From positions 1 through 64,000 of the IMG/VR virus record IMGVR_UViG_3300031957_002938: 64,000 bases of DNA; one strand, given 5' to 3'. The translations under genes and the position numbers were made by a program. Numbering within the stretch: position 1 is the first letter of the stretch; every line of letters begins with the position of its first letter. This stretch comes from a virus. A model generated the notes under the pieces. It ran no database searches and was not told the origin of the DNA. It saw nothing but the letters and a program-made list of their open reading frames with translations. This document shows positions 55,643 to 63,449 of the stretch, piece by piece.

Positions 55643-56902
55643 TTAATTATTGAATTCAAGCTTAATAGCTTTTGAAGTCCCAGCCAAACCAAGATAAACA
55701 TCGTCGCCTTTTACTAAAGGTGCTGTTGAGTATCCCGTCCCGATGCTCATAATACCAGAGCCGTCTTCAACAGTCAAGTTGCCATCTGAAAATTCATATT
55801 CATAATCTTTCCACTGTATCTCATAAGTCTCTGGATTAATCCTAAAACATTTTGTATCAGCCCAAAACGTGCTGTAAACCCAACCGTCAGGGGCTAAATA
55901 ACCTTGAAAGCTTTTGTTTTTATTAGCTACCGCCAAGAAATCTGGAGGCAAATCAATCTCTTCATAGCTATCGTCAGAACAATCAATGATAAGAATTTTT
56001 CTACCTGTTCTTGGGATGCAAAATACTTTATTAACTGATGCAACATATGTAGCTCCTACATATTTGACATCAAACCCACTGGTCCCAGATTTAACAGGTT
56101 CTCCCTCAAGATATTTAAAAACGCCATTTTTATCTATTTTAGCGACGCTTTGATTCAAAGCAGGGGGCATATAAATCTCTCCCTTTGCATCTGCTGCTGC
56201 ACCCCAAATATGGCCAAAAGCTGACCAAAATCCACCTTTGACTGGTTTATCTGGGGTGTATGATCCTACTTCTCCAGTATTTGTATCTAAAGTATAAATC
56301 TTTAGAGTCTTAGTGTATGAGGGCATATAAATAATACCATTTAACCCCTCTGCCCCAGATCTAATTTGAGGACTCGTCCTGAATTTTTTTTCTATGGTTA
56401 TAGAACCAGTCTTCCTACCAAGCTTACCAATAGAACTCGCATAAGCTGGCATAAAATAAGTGTATCCATCTGAAGCTTCAACAGTGCCGATAAAACCTTT
56501 ATAACCTAATTCATTTCTTTTTATAGAATCAGTAGCTGTATCAGTCTCAATATGCATATTCGACTTATAACCTAATGAATGAATTGTCCCGTTATCATCC
56601 ATAGCCATAGTGCGTGTTTTGGTAAGATTACCTACTATTTCATTTTTTAAATATTTAAAATTCGGCCAAGGCAAATTCCTTAAATTAATACTGACGCTCG
56701 TCGAACCGATGCCAACACTCGTCGAACCAATGCCAACGCTCGTCGAACCGATACCAACGCTCGTCGAACCGATACCAACGCTCGTCGAACCAATGCCAAC
56801 GCTCGTCGAACCGATACCAACTCTTGGAGACACAACCTCGTCAACTGCTTTGTTGTAACTTTTAAATAAGTTAATTATTTTTTTTATAAATCCAAAAAAC
56901 AT
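55643..56902 (-). CDS. Beta-propeller-like protein with VGIGSTS repeats, 419 aa
   Basis: The N-terminus (about 1-27) is amphipathic. Then six perfect VGIGSTS heptapeptides at about 28-69, encoded by 21-bp DNA repeats. From residue 100 a series of beta blades with repeated DGxxYMPxY... elements (GYTYFMPAYASS, GIIYMPSYTKT, GEIYMPPALNQS, KVFCIPRTGR, GWVYSTFW) resembles a propeller. Likely surface- or receptor-interacting virion protein, or secreted; inferred. Confidence 0.65.
   Translation of the reverse strand: MFFGFIKKIINLFKSYNKAVDEVVSPRVGIGSTSVGIGSTSVGIGSTSVGIGSTSVGIGSTSVGIGSTSVSINLRNLPWPNFKYLKNEIVGNLTKTRTMAMDDNGTIHSLGYKSNMHIETDTATDSIKRNELGYKGFIGTVEASDGYTYFMPAYASSIGKLGRKTGSITIEKKFRTSPQIRSGAEGLNGIIYMPSYTKTLKIYTLDTNTGEVGSYTPDKPVKGGFWSAFGHIWGAAADAKGEIYMPPALNQSVAKIDKNGVFKYLEGEPVKSGTSGFDVKYVGATYVASVNKVFCIPRTGRKILIIDCSDDSYEEIDLPPDFLAVANKNKSFQGYLAPDGWVYSTFWADTKCFRINPETYEIQWKDYEYEFSDGNLTVEDGSGIMSIGTGYSTAPLVKGDDVYLGLAGTSKAIKLEFNN
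56696..56821 (-). repeat. Six in-frame 21-bp repeats coding VGIGSTS
   Basis: Six tandem units of 21 bp with few synonymous differences (e.g. GGCATTGGTTCGACGAGTGTT-type units on the coding strand) occupy 56696-56821. Copy number changes would keep the frame. Confidence 0.93.
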
Positions 56903-56907
56903 CTTTT

Positions 56908-57207
56908 TTAATAATCTAAAAGAACATACGTAGGTGCAATTTCAGAAATTTCTTTGCAGACACTTTCTATCTCTTGTTTTTCCATTTTCCGAGACAATCT
57001 CTTAAGCCTAGTGACCTCCCAACAAAACTTTTGGTATTCTTCGTTTTGGGTGATGTTTGTTCTAGTCTCGCTGTCGTAGACAAACGAGTCAAAAGTCTCG
57101 TATCTTGTCGGGTCGATACACCTCTCAATAGGATCAAAAACTGAATTACCAACAACCCAATTAAAGATATCATGGGTGTTGACCTTGATGTTGAATTTAT
57201 TCATCAA
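56908..57207 (-). CDS. Hypothetical protein, 99 aa
   Basis: NTHDIFNWVVGNSVFDPIER, then YDSETRTNITQNEEYQKFCWEVTRLKRLSR; mostly helical. Placed between the propeller protein and the endolysin. An in-frame ATG one codon later is an equal start. Not recognised. Confidence 0.62.
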   Translation of the reverse strand: MMNKFNIKVNTHDIFNWVVGNSVFDPIERCIDPTRYETFDSFVYDSETRTNITQNEEYQKFCWEVTRLKRLSRKMEKQEIESVCKEISEIAPTYVLLDY

Positions 57208-57237
57208 GTATTATATATAGCGATAACTATATGTCTA

Positions 57238-57858
57238 CTAAACTATTCTGATTCTACTCCTGATTTTAGAGACATGGCGTTTCTTCTCTAATACGGAGCC
57301 ACCTTCTCTACTACCAGCGCCATTAGTATTGCCTTCTATAGTGATAACATAACCACTAGAATCAATGTCTTTTACAGCGAGACCTATATGAGAGAATGAG
57401 AAAACAACAATGTCACCAGCTTTGATGTCCTCATTCGTTGGCTTACGTAGGTCTACACCTTTACCAGATTGTTGTTTAGCCCAATTTTCAAAATCCCAAG
57501 CACCCGCAGTTCTAGGACGTTTAAAAGAAACGTCTTCTCCTTCTATAGCTTCTCTGACTAGCCAACAAATAAAAGCCGCGCACCAAGGCCAACCTTTATC
57601 TGGGTCTAACCAAGTAGCAGCTTTATATTGATCTACTCTTGGGCCACAATTACTACCATCAACTTCTGATACTCCTATCTCTCCGCGAGCTAATTGAACC
57701 ATTTTATCTCCTATACCACCAGAGAGATTAACGGCTTCTTTTGTAGATAGTTCCGCTAATATAGCATTCCAAGTTACAGGTCCATCAGCACCATCAGAAG
57801 AAACACCGAGGAGTTTTTGAATCGCTTTTACAACTTCTTTTTTACCTTTAAAATTCAT
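57238..57858 (-). CDS. Endolysin-type CHAP peptidase, 206 aa
   Basis: The N-terminus (about 5-45) has a peptidoglycan-binding-like SDGADGPVTWNAILAEL motif. The CHAP catalytic part has C93 (WPWCAAFICWL), H157 (FSFSHIGLAV) and E175/N177 (EGNTN). It cuts peptidoglycan for lysis. Start at 57858 overlaps the upstream stop (TAATG). Upstream are the sensor-like membrane protein and the holin. Confidence 0.88.
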   Translation of the reverse strand: MNFKGKKEVVKAIQKLLGVSSDGADGPVTWNAILAELSTKEAVNLSGGIGDKMVQLARGEIGVSEVDGSNCGPRVDQYKAATWLDPDKGWPWCAAFICWLVREAIEGEDVSFKRPRTAGAWDFENWAKQQSGKGVDLRKPTNEDIKAGDIVVFSFSHIGLAVKDIDSSGYVITIEGNTNGAGSREGGSVLEKKRHVSKIRSRIRIV

Positions 57859-58463
57859 TACGCACACTTTCTACTAAATCCAGTACATATCGACATTACA
57901 ACACATAATACGATAGCCAAGATCATAAAATCTCTATAAGTCGAAATTTCATTATTTAAAATTTCAGATTGAGCTTCATTATAATACATTTTTATATCCA
58001 TTATTTGATTAATAGCGTCAATCGTGGGGTCGGTCATCTCATACATTACAGGAACTGAAGCTTTAATTTTATCTACCTCACCAGCTTGACCCCATTTAAT
58101 TAACTTATCTACATACAAAGTTATTTTTTCTTCTTGATCAAAAACAAATTGAGCGAATTCTTTTTCTTCAGAAGTAATATTTTTTTTATAATCTTTTAGA
58201 AGTTTATCTTTATTAACCCTTTCCTCTTCTAAAACATCCACCATTTCTAAAGGAGTAATGACTCCATGAGAAGTTTTAACTACGGAATCGACTATAATTA
58301 CTCCATACCAATCAAAACACATCCCTATTTCCATAATAGAAGACTCCGATTGCCTAGCATTTTCTTTTAAGGTCGATTCGATATTCTCCGTAAGAATTAA
58401 ACCTTTCCAAGCAAAGCAAAGGGAAATAGCAGCTAAACAATAAACTATAAATTTAGGTCTCAT
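57858..58463 (-). CDS. Membrane protein with periplasmic helical bundle, 201 aa
   Basis: First helix FIVYCLAAISLCFAWKGLIL and last FMILAIVLCVVMSICTGF embed the protein. Between them lies a ~150-residue helical part (ERVNKDKLLKDYKKNITSEE and more) like the four-helix bundle ligand-binding domain of chemoreceptors, but with no signalling domain. It lies between the holin and endolysin genes, with ATGA and TAATG overlaps. Possible lysis-timing or sensing role; inference. Confidence 0.6.
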   Translation of the reverse strand: MRPKFIVYCLAAISLCFAWKGLILTENIESTLKENARQSESSIMEIGMCFDWYGVIIVDSVVKTSHGVITPLEMVDVLEEERVNKDKLLKDYKKNITSEEKEFAQFVFDQEEKITLYVDKLIKWGQAGEVDKIKASVPVMYEMTDPTIDAINQIMDIKMYYNEAQSEILNNEISTYRDFMILAIVLCVVMSICTGFSRKCA

Positions 58464-58777
58464 CTTTTAATAAATTTCGCTGGGTTTTTAGCGAATTTTT
58501 CTCCTAGACGCACAATTCCAGCAATTATTTCAGGGCTAATTACACCAATAATACCATAAGTAACTGCTTTCGTAAGAGAGGATACATCTGTTTGCTCTAA
58601 AACAAACCAAGCAATACCAGCAGATATGGCTGCTGTTAATACTCTTTTTAATTGTTGTTTTATTGATAATCCATTATGACCAGACAAAAGTCTAGCAAAC
58701 ATAGCTGCTGCGCCGACTAGAGGTACTAACCATCCCCCATTTAAAAACTCTCTTAAAATAGACTTTTCAGGTTCCAT
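58460..58777 (-). CDS. Holin (LydA-type), 105 aa
   Basis: Forms membrane lesions at lysis. Pattern EFLNGGWLVPLVGAAAMFARLLSG, then VLTAAISAGIAWFVLEQTD and VTYGIIGVISPEIIAGIVRL gives three membrane helices and the conserved SPEIIAG loop as in LydA-like holins. A GTGTAA motif lies 10 nt upstream of the ATG. Confidence 0.85.
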   Translation of the reverse strand: MEPEKSILREFLNGGWLVPLVGAAAMFARLLSGHNGLSIKQQLKRVLTAAISAGIAWFVLEQTDVSSLTKAVTYGIIGVISPEIIAGIVRLGEKFAKNPAKFIKR

Positions 58778-58787
58778 GTTTAATTAA

Positions 58788-58793
58788 TTACAC
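58788..58793 (-). promoter_or_regulatory. GTGTAA late-promoter-like motif for the lysis cassette
   Basis: The minus strand reads CCGTGTAATTAATTAAAC; GTGTAA ends 10 nt before the holin ATG at 58777. Confidence 0.55.
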
Positions 58794-58798
58794 GGAAT

Positions 58799-58829
58799 AT
58801 AAAAAAAGCCCCCCTTTCGGGAGGCTTTT
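58799..58829 (-). terminator. Rho-independent terminator after the outer-membrane protein gene
   Basis: On the minus strand AAAAGCCTCCC, GAAA loop, GGGGGGCTTTT and a T run; 11 pairs including one wobble. Confidence 0.9.
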
Positions 58830-58853
58830 AATAACAATTTTTTTAGTCTGTTA

Positions 58854-59546
58854 TTAGAATTCGTATTTAAATCCTAGTCCAAAGTTCCAATCATGATCAA
58901 GACTATATGGTGAATTGTCTACATCATTGTGGTTATAAGTAGCTTTAGCTGCGACTGAAAGTCCGTTGCCAAAATCATAATCAACAACTGTCCCAACCTC
59001 TACTGCGTTGTAAGAGTTAGCTAAGTTAGTTGTGATAAATGGAATGACGCTAAGATTAGCGACTGGAGTTTCAAAGATTCGGGAAGCAGTAAGCTCTACA
59101 CCGTAGGAAGCGCTTGATCCAAGCTCATGCCAAACAGTTGCACTTACGTCAGCCAACTCATGAGAGTAAGCTAAACCCAAACCAACTTGCTCCCAACCTC
59201 CGAAATCAGTTTCTACCTTTTGGAAAGATACTTTAGCATCGAAAGCTTGACCCAAAAAATCGACACCTCTACTCCAAGAAACATCAACCTGTGAATCAGT
59301 GTCATTATCTGTTTCGAAGAGACCTACACCAGCAGAAAGAGATCCTCCACCAACATCAGTGCCGAGAAGAAGAGAATAGTTAAATGCATCATCTCTTACT
59401 TTTAGACCCCTAGTGTTTGTTAATTCAGTGTGAGAAACTCCGAGATCTACAGAGATACCTTGAGTAAGGCTAGAAGAAGTTTCGGTTCCTGCGCTACTGA
59501 AAGCAGCGCCCAACATAGTCATAAGACCAATTACTAGTTTTTTCAT
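58854..59546 (-). CDS. Phage-encoded outer-membrane beta-barrel protein, 230 aa
   Basis: Sec signal peptide (KKLVIGLMTMLGAAFSSAG, cleavage near residue 20). It continues with alternating beta-strands of a barrel (SLLLGTDVGGGSLSAGVGLFE, NYSLL..., KATYNHNDVDN). It ends in GLGFKYEF, an aromatic C-terminal residue used by the BAM complex. Its own AT-rich promoter and terminator bracket it, as in phage accessory genes. It could change host surface properties, e.g. receptor masking; inferred. Confidence 0.85.
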   Translation of the reverse strand: MKKLVIGLMTMLGAAFSSAGTETSSSLTQGISVDLGVSHTELTNTRGLKVRDDAFNYSLLLGTDVGGGSLSAGVGLFETDNDTDSQVDVSWSRGVDFLGQAFDAKVSFQKVETDFGGWEQVGLGLAYSHELADVSATVWHELGSSASYGVELTASRIFETPVANLSVIPFITTNLANSYNAVEVGTVVDYDFGNGLSVAAKATYNHNDVDNSPYSLDHDWNFGLGFKYEF

Positions 59547-59557
59547 ATATATTTTCT

Positions 59558-59587
59558 ATTATTACAATTTTTTAATTTTTGTCAAAT
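59558..59587 (-). promoter_or_regulatory. Promoter for the outer-membrane protein gene
   Basis: On the minus strand TTGACA, about 15-17 bp, TAATAAT-type -10 box, 12-14 nt before the ATG at 59546. The exact -10 phasing is ambiguous. Confidence 0.55.
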
Positions 59588-59604
59588 AAAAGTTACACTA
59601 AAAG

Positions 59605-59847
59605 TTATTTTCCAGAGTAAATTTCTCTTTCTAATCTACGGAAACGAGCATCTGAATGCCAAACTTCATCAGTTTGAGGTGTATAAATACCCTCTTTAGT
59701 CTGTATTGGAAGCCCCTTGTCCAGTTTTAGAATAGAAGGTTGATAAATGTTTAAACTGTTTACGCTCATCAGCGAGTTGCTGGCGCAAGAGGTCAGCCCT
59801 ATCAGCGTCATCGCTAGTGCCATTTTGCCTAAGTTTTTCAATTTCAT
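59605..59847 (-). CDS. Candidate outer-membrane spanin-like lipoprotein, 80 aa
   Basis: Signal peptide with lipobox: MKLKNLGKMALAMTLIGLTSC, where LTSC supplies the lipidation cysteine at residue 21. It overlaps the 3' half of the neighbouring coiled-coil gene in another frame, the layout of o-spanin inside or overlapping i-spanin genes. Lysis-related role is inferred. Confidence 0.65.
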   Translation of the reverse strand: MKLKNLGKMALAMTLIGLTSCASNSLMSVNSLNIYQPSILKLDKGLPIQTKEGIYTPQTDEVWHSDARFRRLEREIYSGK

Positions 59848-59965
59848 TAATAAGTTTTACTTCTGTTTGTTGATGTTCCTTATGTAAATCGTAATAAAAT
59901 TTATTATTTTTTATATTTAAAAATAATTCTAAAGATTTTAAAATAGATTTAATTATGGAAAACAT
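59696..59965 (-). CDS. Candidate inner-membrane spanin-like coiled-coil protein, 89 aa
   Basis: The N-terminus MFSIIKSILKSLELFLNIKN is amphipathic/hydrophobic but contains lysines, so membrane anchoring is weak. Residues 34-75 are a coiled coil (VKLINEIEKLRQNG, ADLLRQQLADERKQFKHLS). It overlaps the lipoprotein gene by 152 nt, as i-spanin/o-spanin pairs often do. Confidence 0.5.
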   Translation of the reverse strand: MFSIIKSILKSLELFLNIKNNKFYYDLHKEHQQTEVKLINEIEKLRQNGTSDDADRADLLRQQLADERKQFKHLSTFYSKTGQGASNTD

Positions 59966-60162
59966 TATTTTTTGGCTTTCTTACTATAATCAAAAATAAG
60001 TTTTTCTGTAACATCGCCGTCATAGACTTCTTTTACAACGCCTCTAACTGCTTTAGCACAATCAATAGCCCAATCGCGAGAACCTTTTAGCTTTGCACTG
60101 TAGCCATGATGATACTCGCCCTTCTTCGTATATACCCTGTAAAGGATAGGTTTCGATTTCAT
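59965..60162 (-). CDS. Hypothetical basic protein, 65 aa
   Basis: KPILYRVYTKKGEYHHGYSA with WAIDCAKAVRGVVKEVYDGD; small alpha/beta, basic end (YSKKAKK). It overlaps both neighbours by 1-4 nt. Not recognised. Confidence 0.65.
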   Translation of the reverse strand: MKSKPILYRVYTKKGEYHHGYSAKLKGSRDWAIDCAKAVRGVVKEVYDGDVTEKLIFDYSKKAKK

Positions 60163-60869
60163 TTATTTGGTATAAATTGCAGGGAGATATTCCCTACATT
60201 GTTTTCATTATCAGAGATAAGTCCATTTAGAAGAACAGATTCAGAGAGAAAGTCAACCCCTTTTTCATCTAAAAGGTAAATTTCTTCATCAATAGCAATT
60301 TCTCTTAGCAATCCATGCTTAACTCTTCGAGTTGATCTAAGGAACGCATCCTTACCAACTAAATGTTCAGTTGCTTTATTTGTTCCTACTACTTTGAATT
60401 TAACGGTCATAATATTTTTATTACAGAAAATTACAGTGTTGTCCTCGTCATTGAGGATAATAGCGTTTTTGCAATATTTTTCAATCCATTTTTTGAAAGA
60501 CCTAACTTTAAAAGTGCGCCTGATTTCACTTTTTAAATAAGCTTTATCAGAGTCTTCAAGAGCTTTTTTTACCAAAAGACGAGCTGTTGATGCGAGCTTA
60601 AAGTTGCCAGCTTTTGAAGAAATACCAAAAATAAAAACTAAATCTAAACACATCTGCTCTTCTTTGATAAACGAAAAAGCAAATGGCCCGTCTTCTTTTT
60701 CAACTTTATAAACCCTGTAAGACGAAAATTCTTCGAATACGTTTTTTATTTTATAATCCCTTAAAGCTTTTGATTTGAGAGAGCAGAAGTCATAAGGTTT
60801 TGATTTTACACAAAACTCATAAAAATATGGCCATACTTCAGCAGGGTCTTTTACCTGTGTAATTTTCAC
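60159..60869 (-). CDS. Hypothetical protein, 236 aa
   Basis: MKITQVKDPAEVWPYFYEFC, strands VEKEDGPFAFSFIKEEQMCLDLVFIFG, helices LASTARLLVKKALEDSDKAYL and FKKWIEKYCKNAIILNDEDN. The first 150 residues have a GNAT-like alternation of strands and helices, but no R/QxxGxG loop is present. Function unknown. Divergent from 60911. Confidence 0.62.
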   Translation of the reverse strand: MKITQVKDPAEVWPYFYEFCVKSKPYDFCSLKSKALRDYKIKNVFEEFSSYRVYKVEKEDGPFAFSFIKEEQMCLDLVFIFGISSKAGNFKLASTARLLVKKALEDSDKAYLKSEIRRTFKVRSFKKWIEKYCKNAIILNDEDNTVIFCNKNIMTVKFKVVGTNKATEHLVGKDAFLRSTRRVKHGLLREIAIDEEIYLLDEKGVDFLSESVLLNGLISDNENNVGNISLQFIPNK

Positions 60870-60895
60870 TTCTTTTTTATATTATATAATAATAA

Positions 60896-60902
60896 AGTGT
60901 AA
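60896..60902 (+). promoter_or_regulatory. AGTGTAA late-promoter-like motif for the tail-tip operon
   Basis: ATAAAGTGTAATTTAAAAT precedes the ATG; GTGTAA ends exactly 8 nt before it. Drives L-K-I-like genes. Confidence 0.6.
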
Positions 60903-60910
60903 TTTAAAAT

Positions 60911-63064
60911 ATGGCGGCAGAAGGAAAAAACAAAGTAGCAAGTAGTCTATTAGACCTACAACCGACCGCCATACTAGAATTATTTAGGGTTTTCCCCGAC
61001 AGAATTAACAAACCCACTTTGTTTTTAGGGTTTCACGGAGGTGCTGTTTATGAAAAATCAATTGTTTGGCAAGGAGTAGAATATTTGCCGTTAGCTGTAG
61101 AAACAGAAGGCTTTGATATATTGGGAGATGGTAAGCTAGCTAGACCAAAAATAAGAGTAGCCAATCAAAACAATATCATCACTAATTTCCTACAAAATTA
61201 TAAGGATTTTAAGAATGCTAAGATAGTTAGAAAGAGAGTATCTGTAAAATTTATAGACGATGTGAACTTTGAAGGAGGAAACCCTTTCGGTTCAGCAGAT
61301 CCTAAAGCAGAACTAACGGATGAAACATGGTTAATGGGCAGAAAAACCCAAGAATCAAAGATATTTGTTGAGTTTGAATTAAATTCTCCATTAGATTTAG
61401 AAAATTTTTCAGTCAACAATAGAAATATCGTATCTAAGTTCTGTTACTGGCAATATAGAGGGGAAGGATGTAGATATGCTGGAATCCCTATAGAAAGAGC
61501 TGATGGAGATAAATTTCTAGATCCCACTGGGGGACCAGTCGTTCCTAAATATAGGCCAGAAGGGAATGCAAATCCTGCCGCTGCTGCATCTCCAACATAT
61601 TTTTTAGCTGATCGAAATGCGATATGGAACCCCACAAAAGAATATATAAAAGGAGATATAGCTGTCACTGAAAGCCCGACAATTCTTTTACCTAGCCCGA
61701 ATCCTAATGAAGATGGCAAACCTTTAAAAACAGTTTTTGTTTGTGTCTCTGGTAACAGCGGTCAATCCCCAGAAGGTAATCCTACATATTGGCAAAGAGA
61801 TGGTTGCACTAAAAAATTATCAGCCTGTCGCAAAAGATTTAATGATATCGATTTAGTGAGTTTTATATCTGCACAAAATATACAAAGTGGTTTCAGTGGA
61901 ATCAGAATATCAGGCTCATCGAGTGAAAATAATCACTTAATCCCAAATCACACAGGGTTATTTCATTCTACAGAACAAGGATTAACTGGCCATTTCACAG
62001 GAGCATGGACAATTATGGGATGGGTAAATATTAATACAAACAGCCCTGTAGGGGCTGGGGTCTTAAGCACCACACCTAGAGATGATCAGAATTGGCCGAA
62101 TATGCAATTCTTAAACATCAATGCTAATACAACCACACAAACACAAGATGGTAGTAGCTCAAGAAAAATAAGAGGTAACAAAACGAACACAATTGCCGCT
62201 AACTATTTAGGCTATAAAATTAATAGTACAAGCACAAATGCCGACAAGAACGCTTTTAGAAATGTTTCCCTCCACGAAGAACAAAACGGCGGGGATTCAA
62301 GAGAATGGGTCCAATATGTAATCACTAACAGCACAGGAACAGCTAATTTTATTAATGGTGAGGGCGCAGAACAAGATACAATTATAAAATTCTTTGTAAA
62401 TGGTGTCAGTAAATCTGCTGATAATACTACTAGGTTTGCTAGACATGGACTGGATCGGGAAAACCAATTATTATCACAGAATCTTGGAAACTTCGGCAGT
62501 TTAGCGGAGAGACTAGCAACAACCAGTTTAGCTCACCAGCCTGTCGCCGCGCCAGCATTACCTCAAACATTTATGTTGGGAGCTGTGGAATATTACCCAG
62601 GAAGGATAGGTTATGATACCAGATTCGGAGGCGTTACAACCCCTTACACGACTTCTATGAACGGATGCCTTGGACCGTGGGCTGTTTGGAATAGAGCTAT
62701 TAATCAAGAAGAGATCGGTTTTCTATATAAAAGCATAAGAACTCCAAATGGAGTTACAAACTCTTTAGATTTTGTCCCAAGAGATTATTATGAATGCACA
62801 GGGACATACAGCGGTGTGACTGGAGATGGATTAATCGCTTGGTGGGATGGGTCTACAGGTAATATGAGTATCGGTAACGGGATGGTAGATATACATACTG
62901 TCGGGCCTTATCATTTAACAGGTAGTGGAGAATTCGAAGCTATTGAAGAAAGCTACCAAGAAGCCCCACAAACACTTTTACCAAACCCGACACCTAAATT
63001 TCCAAGATTTGGTGGATTCCCAGGAACTGACGGATTTAGCTATGGCAGAAACGCACAAATGTAA
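60911..63064 (+). CDS. Minor tail protein L-like with sugar-binding-like and LamG domains, 717 aa
   Basis: The N-terminal part matches lambda gpL (YLPLAVETEGFDILGDGKLARPKIRV, ANQNNIITNFL). Four cysteines with gpL spacing C178-x8-C187 and C299-x6-C306 are present, as in the Fe-S cluster of gpL. Residues 200-298 between them hold an insertion with WNPTKEYIKGD and SPEGNPTYW, like the M-protein module. Residues about 345-620 form a LamG/concanavalin-like domain (GAWTIMGWVNINT, GPWAVWNRAINQEEIGFLY). Likely tail-tip receptor-binding hub. Confidence 0.85.
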   Translation: MAAEGKNKVASSLLDLQPTAILELFRVFPDRINKPTLFLGFHGGAVYEKSIVWQGVEYLPLAVETEGFDILGDGKLARPKIRVANQNNIITNFLQNYKDFKNAKIVRKRVSVKFIDDVNFEGGNPFGSADPKAELTDETWLMGRKTQESKIFVEFELNSPLDLENFSVNNRNIVSKFCYWQYRGEGCRYAGIPIERADGDKFLDPTGGPVVPKYRPEGNANPAAAASPTYFLADRNAIWNPTKEYIKGDIAVTESPTILLPSPNPNEDGKPLKTVFVCVSGNSGQSPEGNPTYWQRDGCTKKLSACRKRFNDIDLVSFISAQNIQSGFSGIRISGSSSENNHLIPNHTGLFHSTEQGLTGHFTGAWTIMGWVNINTNSPVGAGVLSTTPRDDQNWPNMQFLNINANTTTQTQDGSSSRKIRGNKTNTIAANYLGYKINSTSTNADKNAFRNVSLHEEQNGGDSREWVQYVITNSTGTANFINGEGAEQDTIIKFFVNGVSKSADNTTRFARHGLDRENQLLSQNLGNFGSLAERLATTSLAHQPVAAPALPQTFMLGAVEYYPGRIGYDTRFGGVTTPYTTSMNGCLGPWAVWNRAINQEEIGFLYKSIRTPNGVTNSLDFVPRDYYECTGTYSGVTGDGLIAWWDGSTGNMSIGNGMVDIHTVGPYHLTGSGEFEAIEESYQEAPQTLLPNPTPKFPRFGGFPGTDGFSYGRNAQM

Positions 63065-63449
63065 AGGAGAAGTTTCAGCTCTCCATAAGATAAAAGAAAT
63101 AGCTCACAAGTATTTTACGAAGGAGATATGTGGTTTTCTTGGGTATGATCATGAAAATAAAGAATTTATTGTGCAATTAGAAGACAATGTTTCTGAAGAC
63201 CCTAGATCATATTTTTTAATAAATCCTCTAAGTTATTTATTGTTTAAAGATTCCTACGATATGGTAGCCGTTTTCCACAGTCATTTGATAGGAGATGAAA
63301 CAGAATCTGAATTTGATATCAAAATGTCTGACAATTGCTGCCAACCATTTTTGATTTATAGTTTAAATACAAAAAAAATAAATATTTATACGCCCAAAAC
63401 CATAGAAGCTGATGTAAATATACTAGAAAGGATTAAGGCAGTAGCATGA
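63042..63449 (+). CDS. Tail assembly protein K-like with JAMM peptidase motif, 135 aa
   Basis: JAB/MPN-type metalloprotease: E28 in TKEICGFLGY and H79-S-H81-x7-S89-x2-D92 (HSHLIGDETESEFD), a complete JAMM motif. Lambda gpK has a similar N-terminal domain; the NlpC/P60 part of gpK is absent. I use the ATG at 63042, overlapping the end of the L-like gene by 23 nt; a longer upstream frame would run deep into it. It overlaps the next gene by ATGA. Confidence 0.85.
   Translation: MAETHKCKGEVSALHKIKEIAHKYFTKEICGFLGYDHENKEFIVQLEDNVSEDPRSYFLINPLSYLLFKDSYDMVAVFHSHLIGDETESEFDIKMSDNCCQPFLIYSLNTKKINIYTPKTIEADVNILERIKAVA

Noticed and set aside
56696-56821. Tandem 21-bp repeats as a CRISPR array
   Set aside because: Units are contiguous with no spacers and encode VGIGSTS in frame.
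62925-63041. Upstream extension of the K-like protein
   Set aside because: It would overlap the L-like gene by about 140 nt with a non-conserved lysine-rich stretch; the JAMM domain starts after the ATG at 63042.
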